DNA of 64,000 bases, from positions 620,001 through 684,000 of the forward strand of contig JACKDQ010000002.1 in the NCBI GenBank assembly GCA_020633415.1, given 5' to 3'. The position numbers and the translations under genes were made by a program. This DNA comes from Deltaproteobacteria bacterium (GTDB taxonomy: Bacteria > Myxococcota_A > Polyangia > GCA-2747355). Of the stretch, positions 27,134 through 34,707 are shown piece after piece; the first letter of the stretch is position 1, and the number at the start of each line of letters is the position of its first letter. The notes under the pieces were generated by a model, which did not search any database, was not told the origin of the DNA, and worked only from the letters and a program-made list of their open reading frames with translations.

Positions 27134-27754
27134 ACCGCCAAGGCAATCTTTGCGCCAGCATCAAAACAGCCAGCTGAGCGTTTTGAGTGTTTCGCCTGAA
27201 CGAATAGCAGAGAACAAACAGTCGCCGATCGTTGCGCCAATCGGACGTGTCGACGCGGACGATGTCGTACGCCGTCGACGAGGAAGACGCATCAACGACA
27301 GCGGAACACATTTATCAACGAAGCGATCAAGGCAACGCCACAGACCGAGAACAGGGTCGCCACGTGCGCCGTGATCTCGATCAAAAAAAAGATCCAAGCG
27401 ATCATCGATCGCTGTGAAACAACGTCTTGACGGTTGCGCGCTAGCGATCACTCTCTTGATATCCAAGCACGCCAAGGGGGCCGATAGAAGTTCCAACATC
27501 AGCAAATTTGCGGCCAAGATCATCGGCGGGGAGTGTCGCTTCATTGCGTTTGTGACCACGAAGTCGGTACACGGCTGCTTGTTTGGTTCCACGGACCGAT
27601 GGAACTCCCGCGGCCCCTTTTGCCTCTGACGGCCTACCGGCAACGGTAGGCCGTCCTTTTTTTTACGGCGACTTTTCGATGAGATGGACAGCTGTCGAGC
27701 TGCGCCGCAGTTTTCTTCAGCAGCGGTGCTGCGCGGTCGCGAAGGGACGATCAG
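27134..27754. other. Gene-free, relatively AT-rich stretch; possible structured RNA region
   Basis: No convincing protein gene is present. Open frames on both strands (for example 27161-27643 minus and 27414-27629 plus) have atypical composition, no ribosome site and no recognisable protein features. The DNA is visibly richer in A/T than its neighbours. It contains short inverted repeats: agcgatc/gatcgct around 27397-27413, and gttcca/tggaac around 27587-27606. It ends with a strong plus-strand terminator at 27628-27664, which implies a plus-strand transcript coming from within this stretch because no plus-strand gene lies nearby. I could not match it to tmRNA, RNase P RNA, SRP RNA or 6S RNA by eye. 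Confidence 0.5.
27628..27664 (+). terminator. Strong Rho-independent terminator with GNRA-type loop
   Basis: A perfect 12-bp stem (27628-27639 gacggcctaccg with 27644-27655) closes a GCAA tetraloop and is followed by a run of eight T at 27657-27664. It works on the plus strand; the T run is only on that side. No plus-strand protein gene ends just before it, so it marks the 3' end of an unidentified transcript. Confidence 0.88.
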
Positions 27755-28564
27755 CTAGAGGTAACTAAACGGCTGGGTGGAAAGCTGCGTTTCGAAAATC
27801 TCCAGGGCCTGCCCCGCCAGTGCGGCTCTGAGCGCGTCGGCGAGTAGTCGCGCCGCCGCCCGCTCGCTGGAAAAATGCCCGACATCGAGCAGCGCCATAC
27901 CGAGCGCCCGCGCTTCCAGGGCGCTGTGGTGATCGATGTCGCCAGTCACCAGCAACTCGGCGCCGGCATCGGCCGCGGCGTGCAAAAAGCTGCGCCCATC
28001 TCCGCAGAGCACCGCCGCCTGCCGGGGCACCGCTTGCAGATCACCGACAACTCTGACCGCCGGCGCTTGAAGCGCAGCTTTGAGCTGCTCAGCGAGCTGC
28101 TGCAATGAGCTCGAGCCGGCCAATCGCCCCAACCGCCCGATCCCCTGGGGCTGGTCAGCGGACTGAGCCGCTGCGGTGATGCGCAGCGGCTGGGTGTCGA
28201 GCAAACCCAGCTGCCCGGCCAGCCAATCGTTGAGACCACCGCGCGTCACGTCCAAGGCCGTATGCGGCACGTAAACGGCGATCTCGTTTTTGAGCAGCAG
28301 CTCGAGGATCCGGCCACGCGGTCGATCGGTGCGCAGATCGCGCAGTGGGCGAAACACCACCGCGTGGTGGCTAACGATCAACCCCACACCAAGATCGGCA
28401 GCTTCGCGCGCGACCGCCTCGGTCAGATCCAGGCAGCACAGCACGCGTTCGATCGGGCGATCAGCGCGGCCGACCTGAAGTCCGGTCGGATCGCCATCTA
28501 GCGCCAGCGTTGGCGGGGCAAAGCGACGAATCGCCTCGAGCACATGCTGACAAGAGACTCCCAT
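27755..28564 (-). CDS. Nif3-like dinuclear metal center protein (GTP cyclohydrolase I type 2 / YbgI family)
   Basis: This 269-residue protein starts at ATG 28564, with GGGAGGG a few bases upstream; a TTG three bases earlier is less likely. Family motifs are clear: LALDGDPTGLQVG, LIVSHHAVVFRPL (metal-binding His pair), VPHTALDVTRGGLND and VTGDIDHHSALEARAL plus GHFSSER near the end. Nif3 proteins bind two metal ions in a toroidal hexamer; they are annotated as GTP cyclohydrolase type 2 on thin evidence, so the reaction is best left open. The length is normal for the short form without the central PII-like insert. It is followed downstream by the gene-free stretch ending in the terminator on the other strand. 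Confidence 0.87.
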   Translation of the reverse strand: MGVSCQHVLEAIRRFAPPTLALDGDPTGLQVGRADRPIERVLCCLDLTEAVAREAADLGVGLIVSHHAVVFRPLRDLRTDRPRGRILELLLKNEIAVYVPHTALDVTRGGLNDWLAGQLGLLDTQPLRITAAAQSADQPQGIGRLGRLAGSSSLQQLAEQLKAALQAPAVRVVGDLQAVPRQAAVLCGDGRSFLHAAADAGAELLVTGDIDHHSALEARALGMALLDVGHFSSERAAARLLADALRAALAGQALEIFETQLSTQPFSYL

Positions 28565-28684
28565 CAAAACCCTCCCTAGAGCTCTGGCCCGTGCCGCAGC
28601 GACGACACAGCGCCGGAGCGCATTCTATGCGGGCTCAGCGGGGATGGAAAGTCGACGTGCGACGAGACCTGCGAACTGCGCGAG

Positions 28685-29929
28685 TTAACCCAGCGAAGCC
28701 ACGGACGGCTGACGGCTGGCGTCGGAGCGCTGTCGCAACGGAGCGAACCGTTCGCGCAAGCGTTCGATCATCTCGCGCAACCGATGGCGATAGGTGTGCG
28801 CGGCCAGGATGCGTTGACGCGCACGCCGGCTGATCGCCTGCCGCTCGGCGGGCCGGCGCGCGTAATAGGACACCATCTCATCGAGTTCGCCGACGTGATT
28901 GAAACAAACCACTTCGCGCTGCTCGTCGAACAATTCGAGCAGATCGCTTTGCCGATCTGAGATGACAAACCCGCCGCAAAGCGGCACGTCGAAGACGCGC
29001 TGATTGACCGCCGATGGCATTTGCAGGCTGGTCATGTTGATGTTGACCGCACTGGTCCGGTAGACGTCGGCCAACGGCTCGCCGTAGTTCAGCGGTCCGT
29101 GGGTGATCGCCTCGGGTAGCAGCTGCGACCATCCCGGATCACCGTAGACATGCAGACGATGACTGCGAATCTGGCTGAGCACCTCGCAGCGATATCGACC
29201 GGTGGCCTGCCAAGTCACGTAGGCCAAGAGATCACTGCGTTGGCGATCGCTCGCGGTAACCTTGGCATCAAACAAGTCGAACTGGCGATCGGCAAGCAAC
29301 TCTCGAACCAGTGGTGCAACGCGGCGCTGAGCGTTGGTCGAGAGTCGGCGGCGAAAGCGCTGCTGAGCGCCGAGCATGCTGTCACCAACAAAGGAGACCG
29401 CGCGCTGACAGCTGGCGTCGCGCAGGCGGAACCGCTCGGGATCGCTCGCCAGTGGAAGATAGTGGACAGCCTCGGCACCTGCTTGGCCCAAGAGGGTAAC
29501 GTAACGTCGCTCCCAGGAAAAATAGCTGGTCATCGATGGCGCGAAGGCGCGCATGCCGCGCAACACGTACAGCGGACTATCGACGAACCACACCGCCATC
29601 GGCAATGACAGTTGCTCGAGCAGGCCTGCCAGCATGCCCTGATCGTCGAAACCGATCTGGTTGATCGACAGCACAAAATCGGGCTTTTCGCGCACGCAGC
29701 AGAGCAGCAGCTTGCGAACCACGTCGGCGGGACGCTCGTCGACAGCGACCGGAACACGGGCGACGTGGTGACCCTCAGCGGTCAATGCGCGAATACACTC
29801 GCCGTGGAGGTGATATTCGCCATCGAGCACAACCACCCGGCACTGGGGCTGAGCAAAGCGTGCGTAGCCCAGCGCTCGCCCAATGCCGCCATCCGAAAGT
29901 GCATGCTTCATCGGTATCGACAACGGCAC
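28685..29929 (-). CDS. CgeB-like glycosyltransferase family protein
   Basis: This 414-residue protein starts at GTG 29929 (or ATG 29911, six codons later). The C-terminal half has VNINMTSLQMPSAVNQRVFD and CGGFVISD, typical of CgeB/spore-protein-like GT-B transferases (DUF3880 plus glycosyl transferase domain), where the acidic/NQR block binds the nucleotide sugar. The N-terminal half carries a Rossmann-like pattern (VVVLDGEYHLHGECIRAL, KPDFVLSINQIGF). Such proteins modify spore coats, flagellin or surface glycans; the acceptor is unknown here. No other glycan genes are adjacent. A perfect palindrome lies about 30-46 bp upstream of the start. The product is probably cytoplasmic, with no signal peptide or TM segment. 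Confidence 0.75.
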   Translation of the reverse strand: MPLSIPMKHALSDGGIGRALGYARFAQPQCRVVVLDGEYHLHGECIRALTAEGHHVARVPVAVDERPADVVRKLLLCCVREKPDFVLSINQIGFDDQGMLAGLLEQLSLPMAVWFVDSPLYVLRGMRAFAPSMTSYFSWERRYVTLLGQAGAEAVHYLPLASDPERFRLRDASCQRAVSFVGDSMLGAQQRFRRRLSTNAQRRVAPLVRELLADRQFDLFDAKVTASDRQRSDLLAYVTWQATGRYRCEVLSQIRSHRLHVYGDPGWSQLLPEAITHGPLNYGEPLADVYRTSAVNINMTSLQMPSAVNQRVFDVPLCGGFVISDRQSDLLELFDEQREVVCFNHVGELDEMVSYYARRPAERQAISRRARQRILAAHTYRHRLREMIERLRERFAPLRQRSDASRQPSVASLG

Positions 29930-29959
29930 GCCGCCGCCGATCTTGAGGATCCAACTCAG

Positions 29960-29975
29960 CTGACCGTTCGGTCAG
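29960..29975. promoter_or_regulatory. Perfect 7-2-7 palindrome, TetR-like operator candidate
   Basis: ctgaccg at 29960-29966, tt, then cggtcag at 29969-29975 form a perfect inverted repeat 30 bp upstream of the glycosyltransferase start. The core GACCGnnCGGTC resembles operators bound by TetR-family repressors. No tetR-like gene is in this window, so any regulator would act in trans. The downstream CBS gene reads away from this site's target. Confidence 0.45.
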
Positions 29976-30045
29976 TGCTGCGAACACAGCACCGCCAGCG
30001 AGCGAGCCACGTCAAAAAAAAGGATTTTCTGAATAAATCGAGAAC

Positions 30046-30834
30046 TTAGGCTGGAGTCGCGAGCACGCGCGCGAGATCAAAGCCGGTCAGCACGCCTTCC
30101 ATCTGGCGATGGTCTACGGCGATCACGCGGCGCGCCTGGAGCGCTGACGCTGTCGCCGCGGCGCGAAACACCGGGGTCTGGACCGGCAAACAGAGGATCG
30201 CCGGATCGCTCAGTTCAGCGACACAGGTGTCGTCGGGCAGCTGCGCGCAGAGCAAGGCTTCGGACTGGGTAAACACACCGATCGGCCAACCGTCCTCAAC
30301 GACGACGATGCCCCGCACCGCCGCCGAAACCAGCCGGTCGGCAGCCACCGCAACCGACGCGTGGCCCTCGATCGAAACAACCGGACTCGACATCAACTCG
30401 CGGATCGGCTGACGCAGCTTGGCGGCGGCGATCACCGACATAATGTCGCGAGTGCTGATCACGCCAACGGCCGTCTCGCCTTCGCGCACGAAGACGCGAT
30501 GGATCCGACGTTGGGCCATCCGCGAGGCCGCCAGGGTCACCGAATCGTCGGGGGCAACGCAAACCACATCGGCAGACATCAACTCAGCCACCGCGACGTC
30601 GGGCAGCTCGACCAACGGCCCGTCGTGAAGACCGCCCGCCAGACGACCGGCCCGCAGTAGATCGGTCCGCGAGATCGCACCGACCAGCCGGCTTGACGCG
30701 TCGACGACAGCCAAACACGAGACGTCATGGCGCCGCAAAAGCTCGTCAGCAACCGATAAGCGCGCGTCGAGCCTGACTGAGGTCACCGGAACAGACATCA
30801 GTGCGCGAGCGGCGGGATAAGTCGAGGCATTCAT
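30046..30834 (-). CDS. CBS-domain protein with four CBS motifs
   Basis: A 262-residue protein composed almost wholly of CBS domains arranged as two Bateman pairs: residues about 11-65, 85-130, 140-195 and 205-255. Each shows the alternating beta/alpha pattern with terminal Thr/Asp contacts, such as LVGAISRTDLLR, AVGVISTRDIM and PIGVFTQSEAL. CBS pairs bind adenine nucleotides and regulate partner enzymes or channels. No catalytic domain is fused and the protein is cytoplasmic, so the partner is elsewhere. The start is ATG 30834 (GTG at 30843 is possible). It is divergent from the barrel gene at 30947 and is separated from the glycosyltransferase by about 115 bp. Confidence 0.86.
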   Translation of the reverse strand: MNASTYPAARALMSVPVTSVRLDARLSVADELLRRHDVSCLAVVDASSRLVGAISRTDLLRAGRLAGGLHDGPLVELPDVAVAELMSADVVCVAPDDSVTLAASRMAQRRIHRVFVREGETAVGVISTRDIMSVIAAAKLRQPIRELMSSPVVSIEGHASVAVAADRLVSAAVRGIVVVEDGWPIGVFTQSEALLCAQLPDDTCVAELSDPAILCLPVQTPVFRAAATASALQARRVIAVDHRQMEGVLTGFDLARVLATPA

Positions 30835-30946
30835 CCGCTCCACGCTAGCACAAGCACCGACCAGCGTCCCTTATCATTTGCGGACCTTAGCCGACCAGGC
30901 TAGTGTTTTTCAGTCCGCGCACAACGTTTGCATTCGAACCCAGGCG

Positions 30947-32551
30947 ATGATTCCGATTAGCGACATCACGGCCTTACGCCCACGTCGGCTCCTGCGCAGC
31001 AGCGCGCGGGGGCTCGCCCTCGTCGCCGCGCTGGCTACGCTCGCTCCGACCACAGCCTGGGCGATCGACTGGGAATTGCAGCTGTCACTATTCAACCGCT
31101 TCGGCCTGCGGCGCAACCTGGTCGAACACCAACTGCGCTTTGACGTGCCAAGCAACGCTTTCGACGTCAGAGGTTACCTGACTCCCAAGATCGACGAGCT
31201 GAGCTACAGCTTCGTCGCCGTCGCCGGCGGCTATCTCCAGCTCACCAAATGGCTGGGTGCCGGACTGATCCTCAATAGCGGGCAAATGCGCCCGTTCGGA
31301 CGCAGCGCTCGCTTCGTCACGCTGCCGATTTCCGCCAACGCCACCGGCGTCGTCGGCGACATCTATTGGCCCTCGACCGCGGATGATTCGACGTTCACCG
31401 CCAACGGCCAGCGCGTTAGCGCTGAAGCTCGCCAATCCTATTTCATCGACGAGGCCTTTTTACGCTTTTCCGCGACGGGCGAAAGCGACGAGCCTTGGCT
31501 ACGCATCGAGGTTGGCCGCCGCGCCGCACGCATCGCCAACGGATTGATCTTCAACGACTACGGTCTGGCGATCGACGGGACGCTCGACCTTGAGCTCAAG
31601 GACATCGCCCCGCTGCGTTTCGGCGCCCAGCTGGTCTTTCCCTCGCGCAACTTCGAGCGCGGATACCGCTCGCCGCTGGTTGAATTGCGCGTCAACTGGG
31701 TGCTCTCGTTTCTCGAGTCGGTCGGCCTGCTCTTCGCCTATTTCCGCGACGGCGAGGACAACTTCAGCGACCTCTACCAAGGCTGGGTCACAGAGCTCGC
31801 CCAGGGGCGGTTTACCCAGATGAGCGCCCAAGACCACATCGACGAGTTCGCTGCCGCGCTCTCGGCATTTCCGCGCAGCGTCGGACAGATCTTCTGGTTC
31901 GGTGTGCGCGGCAACAAGCTACTGGGCGACTTCTTGCTCTCCGGAACAGCGTTGCTGTCGTTTGGCAAAATTGAGCTTTTCGACATGGAGCTGCTCTCGC
32001 GCCAACTGCGGCTCACCGAGATCGAGCTCACCACGCTCGGTTTTGCGGTCGACCTCTCGGCGCGCTACCTGATCACCGACGAGCTGTCGATCGGCCTGTG
32101 GTTTCTGATGCTCTCGGGCGAAGCCAACCCGCTGCTCGCTGGCCAGACCCCCGGCAACCGCTATGGCAGCTTTATCAGCGTCGTCCCCTATCTGACCCAC
32201 ACCAATATCTTCTTTTCCGGTGGTCTCAACGAAACCTTCAACGGTCGCAGCAGCAGCAGTTCGGGAATCAACGCGCGCGGCGTGATCGCTAGCGGACTGC
32301 GCGCAACCTGGGACCCGAAAGACTTCGAGCTTTCGTTTAACGCTGCCGCCTTGCTGTCCGATCAACCGAGTATCGGGCGCAGTCGGTTCTACGGCGTCGA
32401 GTTCGACATGCAAGCGCGCTACGAAGTCACCAAGTGGCTCAACCTCGCGGCGGAATACGACGTGCTGCTGCCTGGGGACTTCTTCCTCGAGCACCGCGTG
32501 ATACACCAGGCGCTGATCGGCATCGACTTCAAGGTGGGCTATGAGGGCTAG
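30947..32551 (+). CDS. Predicted outer-membrane beta-barrel protein, uncharacterised
   Basis: From the ATG at 30947 the product has 534 residues. A basic N-terminus (RPRRLLRSSAR) precedes a hydrophobic signal stretch ending TAWA before IDWELQ. The mature part has many alternating polar/hydrophobic strands with aromatic girdles (FNRFGLRRNL, WLRIEVGRRAARIANG, YEVTKWLNLAAEYDVLLPG), typical of a large porin-like barrel. I cannot name the family. The frame begins earlier (30878), but that N-terminus lacks a signal peptide. It is followed by a small secreted protein gene whose start overlaps its end by 11 bp and then the ECF sigma operon; the overlap suggests one transcript, so barrel and sigma factor may respond to the same envelope cue. 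Confidence 0.68.
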   Translation: MIPISDITALRPRRLLRSSARGLALVAALATLAPTTAWAIDWELQLSLFNRFGLRRNLVEHQLRFDVPSNAFDVRGYLTPKIDELSYSFVAVAGGYLQLTKWLGAGLILNSGQMRPFGRSARFVTLPISANATGVVGDIYWPSTADDSTFTANGQRVSAEARQSYFIDEAFLRFSATGESDEPWLRIEVGRRAARIANGLIFNDYGLAIDGTLDLELKDIAPLRFGAQLVFPSRNFERGYRSPLVELRVNWVLSFLESVGLLFAYFRDGEDNFSDLYQGWVTELAQGRFTQMSAQDHIDEFAAALSAFPRSVGQIFWFGVRGNKLLGDFLLSGTALLSFGKIELFDMELLSRQLRLTEIELTTLGFAVDLSARYLITDELSIGLWFLMLSGEANPLLAGQTPGNRYGSFISVVPYLTHTNIFFSGGLNETFNGRSSSSSGINARGVIASGLRATWDPKDFELSFNAAALLSDQPSIGRSRFYGVEFDMQARYEVTKWLNLAAEYDVLLPGDFFLEHRVIHQALIGIDFKVGYEG

Positions 32552-32876
32552 GCGATTGTCGCGGTGCGCAGCACACGGCGTTCGTGCGGCCTGGTTCGCG
32601 CTAGTGCTCGGCGCGGTTGCCTCGCCCGCTGAGGCCCGGCCGCCGAGCGCCCCCAAGGCGCTGAGCAAGCGCCAGGACCCGCGCCCCGCCCAAAGTCGCC
32701 CTAGCCGAATCCGGCGTCAAACGCCGCCGCCCGCTCATTCGCGGCCGACAAGTCGACCGGCCAAAGCGAGCGACGCACTCAAGCCGATCGACTACCAGCT
32801 GATTAAGGAGCTAGAACTGTTGAGAAACTTGCACTTTCTTCGTGAGCTCGAGATGCTCAAACTACTGGCCCAATAA
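32541..32876 (+). CDS. Small secreted protein with leucine-spaced C-terminal motif
   Basis: This 111-residue protein begins with a hydrophobic signal-peptide-like stretch (WFALVLGAVASPAEA) and continues into a Pro/Arg/Ser-rich linker of about 50 residues. It ends in a leucine-periodic helix (LIKELELLRNLHFLRELEML), spaced LxxL like the end of the anti-sigma protein encoded two genes downstream. The start overlaps the barrel gene stop by 11 bp. No family could be assigned. It lies 103 bp before the sigma gene, so it may belong to the same regulon. A membrane-proximal partner of the sigma/anti-sigma pair is one possibility, inferred only from the shared leucine motif and position. Confidence 0.58.
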   Translation: MRARRLSRCAAHGVRAAWFALVLGAVASPAEARPPSAPKALSKRQDPRPAQSRPSRIRRQTPPPAHSRPTSRPAKASDALKPIDYQLIKELELLRNLHFLRELEMLKLLAQ

Positions 32877-32979
32877 ACACCGGTGCAGCGCGACTTTTTG
32901 TCGGTAGCGGTGTTTGACGAAGTAGGTGAGCACAAGATGTCGGCCAGCACACATCGTTGGGGTCCAGCAGCCAGGAAAA

Positions 32980-33573
32980 ATGACGGCAGACGACCAACCA
33001 AACGCCGAACCGGCGGCGACCGAGGATCACGACTCGGACGCAGCGCTGATGATGCGCTTTCGCGCTGGCGAACGGCAAGCCTTCGATCTGTTGTTCGCCA
33101 AGTACCGCGGACCGGTGATCAACTTTGCCTGGCGGATCACCGGACATCTCGATCGCGCCGAAGAGCTAGCGCAGGAGATCTTCGTCAAATGCTACGTCGC
33201 CGCCGACAGTTACGAGCCGCGAGCGAAGTTCTCAACCTGGTTGTTTTGCATCGCGCGCAATCATTGCCTCAACGAGCTACGCAAGCGGGAATACCGAACC
33301 CAGTCCCAAGCACTGGACGAGACACGGCTCACCGCCGGCCAAACGCCGGAACAGCTGCTGGCTCAACGCCAACTCGCCCAGACCGTCGACCAGCTGTTAG
33401 GCGCCTTGCCGGAAAGTCAACGCACCGCGCTGGTCCTGGCGCGGTTCCACGAAATGTCCTACGAGGAGATCGCGCAGACGATGTCGACCAGCGTCAGCGC
33501 GATCAAGTCATTACTCAATCGGGCGCGCAAGCAATTGATGACCGAGTTGAGCGAGCGTGTGAGGAGTAGATGA
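32980..33573 (+). CDS. ECF-type RNA polymerase sigma factor
   Basis: This 197-residue sigma factor starts at ATG 32980, with CAGGA immediately upstream; the open frame extends 18 codons further without support. Region 2 is clear (ALMMRFRAGERQAFDLLFAKY, then DRAEELAQEIFVKCY and FSTWLFCIARNHCLNELRKR), with sigma4 at the C-terminus (LPESQRTALVLARFHEMSY and IAQTMSTSVSAIKSLLNRAR, the -35-binding helix-turn-helix). Region 3 is absent, as in ECF factors. The following gene, a zinc-finger anti-sigma, overlaps it by 4 bp (ATGA at 33570). It probably governs its own operon and envelope genes, but target promoters cannot be identified here. It is the first of three tightly overlapping genes. Confidence 0.93.
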   Translation: MTADDQPNAEPAATEDHDSDAALMMRFRAGERQAFDLLFAKYRGPVINFAWRITGHLDRAEELAQEIFVKCYVAADSYEPRAKFSTWLFCIARNHCLNELRKREYRTQSQALDETRLTAGQTPEQLLAQRQLAQTVDQLLGALPESQRTALVLARFHEMSYEEIAQTMSTSVSAIKSLLNRARKQLMTELSERVRSR

Positions 33574-34076
33574 TGCGCTGTGCACGCTGTCAAAAGGACC
33601 TGTTCTCGTACCTGCTCGGTGAGCTCGACGCTGCAAAACGCGCAGCGCTCGAGCAGCACCTCGGGCAATGTCCCGCTTGTCGGAAGCACCAAGCCGCGCT
33701 GGCTGCATCGTGGAACCTGCTGGGCGACGCGCCGCAACTCCAGCCATCGGAAGACTTCGACGCCGGATTCGCGCGAAAGCTCGCCGCAGCGCGGGCGGAA
33801 CAAGCGATGCCAGCACAGCGCGCCAAGCGCTTGTGGATCTGGGGAATTCCAGCGCTGGCCACAGGCGCAGCAGCAACAGCCGCATTGATCTTCACGCTGA
33901 ACACGAGACCGCTGACGCCCACTGTAAAAGCGACCAACGCAGGGGGGGTCAGCGATATCGAGTTGGCGATGCACGCCGAGCTGCTCCGCGATTTCGACGT
34001 GATCGACAACCTCGACGCCTTGGAGAATGCCGACGTATTGTTGAGCCTCGAATCGCTGATGGAGCAGCGAAAATGA
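33570..34076 (+). CDS. Transmembrane zinc-finger anti-sigma factor
   Basis: This 168-residue protein overlaps the sigma gene by 4 bp. The N-terminus has MRCARC and HLGQCPACRKH, a zinc-binding anti-sigma domain (His-x3-Cys-x2-Cys) that would hold the sigma factor inactive in the cytoplasm. A membrane helix follows near 90-108 (WIWGIPALATGAAATAALIF). The extracytoplasmic end carries a leucine-periodic acidic motif (ELLRDFDVIDNLDALENADV), recalling the basic leucine-spaced end of the protein at 32541. ZAS-type anti-sigma factors respond to envelope or redox stress. Its stop overlaps the start of the DUF3106 gene by 4 bp, so the three genes are translationally coupled. Confidence 0.88.
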   Translation: MMRCARCQKDLFSYLLGELDAAKRAALEQHLGQCPACRKHQAALAASWNLLGDAPQLQPSEDFDAGFARKLAAARAEQAMPAQRAKRLWIWGIPALATGAAATAALIFTLNTRPLTPTVKATNAGGVSDIELAMHAELLRDFDVIDNLDALENADVLLSLESLMEQRK

Positions 34077-34657
34077 GTAGCGCGAGGAAGATCTGCGCCA
34101 GCGGGTTGCTCGCCATCGCGCTGATGCTGTCAACAGCGGCCCTATCAACGCCGGCCAATGCGCAGCCGACGGCAGAGCAGCAGCGAGCGTTCGATGTTTG
34201 GTTGCAGCAGCAACCGCAAGATCAGCGTGAGCGGCTGCGCAAGAACTTCACCTGGCTGATGTCGCGCACGCCAGCAGAGCGCGAAAAGCTGCGCAAACAG
34301 ATGCGCGAGCTACAACGCGACCCAGGCCAACTCGAACGCCTGCGGGCAAATCTGCGCTGGGTCAACAGCCTCTCCAAAACGCGACGCCGCGAGATCCGTC
34401 AGCTCTACGAGCGCTATCAGCGCATGGGCGAAAAAGAGAAGCGCCGCCTACGCGACTGGCTGCAACGCTTTCGCAAGTATCCGGAGGCCAAGCGCGAACG
34501 AATGCGCAAGACGATGCAGCGCATCCTCAAGTCCGACAACTTGCGCAGGCGCTTCTTGCGCAACAAGAAGCTCTGGCGTCAACTGAACACCAGACAGCGT
34601 AAAGAACTGCGCCGCACGCTCGAGAGCCGCCGCCAGCTGCTCGAACGCTCACGTTAG
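34073..34657 (+). CDS. DUF3106-type secreted basic helical protein
   Basis: The ATG at 34073 overlaps the anti-sigma stop by 4 bp; the longer frame back to 33668 is antisense-like shadow inside the anti-sigma gene. The 194-residue product has a signal peptide (LLAIALMLSTAALSTPANA) and an Arg/Lys-rich, almost wholly helical mature part with repeated WLQxxPxxxRxxLR-type segments (WLQQQPQDQRERLRKNF, LRDWLQRFRKYPEAKRE). This resembles DUF3106, commonly encoded after an ECF sigma/anti-sigma pair in proteobacteria, and is related in style to Spy/CpxP-like periplasmic stress proteins. A role in sensing or buffering envelope stress is a guess from this context. No metal ligands are obvious. Confidence 0.78.
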   Translation: MSSARKICASGLLAIALMLSTAALSTPANAQPTAEQQRAFDVWLQQQPQDQRERLRKNFTWLMSRTPAEREKLRKQMRELQRDPGQLERLRANLRWVNSLSKTRRREIRQLYERYQRMGEKEKRRLRDWLQRFRKYPEAKRERMRKTMQRILKSDNLRRRFLRNKKLWRQLNTRQRKELRRTLESRRQLLERSR

Positions 34658-34707
34658 CGCGTCGGCTCGGCCCTGGCCGCTAGGCCCGCAAGAGCAGCTT
34701 GAGCCGC

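Noticed and set aside
27161..27643. Minus-strand frame of 160 codons in the gene-free stretch
   Set aside because: It runs into the stem of a plus-strand terminator, has no ribosome site and shows no family signature. I treat the region as non-coding.
27134..27754. tmRNA, RNase P RNA or SRP RNA in the gene-free stretch
   Set aside because: No GAGGAAAGTC-type RNase P core, no tmRNA-like T-arm with CCA, and no SRP GGAAGG loop was found by eye.
32883..33569. Plus-strand frame of 228 codons overlapping the sigma gene
   Set aside because: Another reading frame of the same DNA has all sigma regions; this frame is Arg-rich nonsense.
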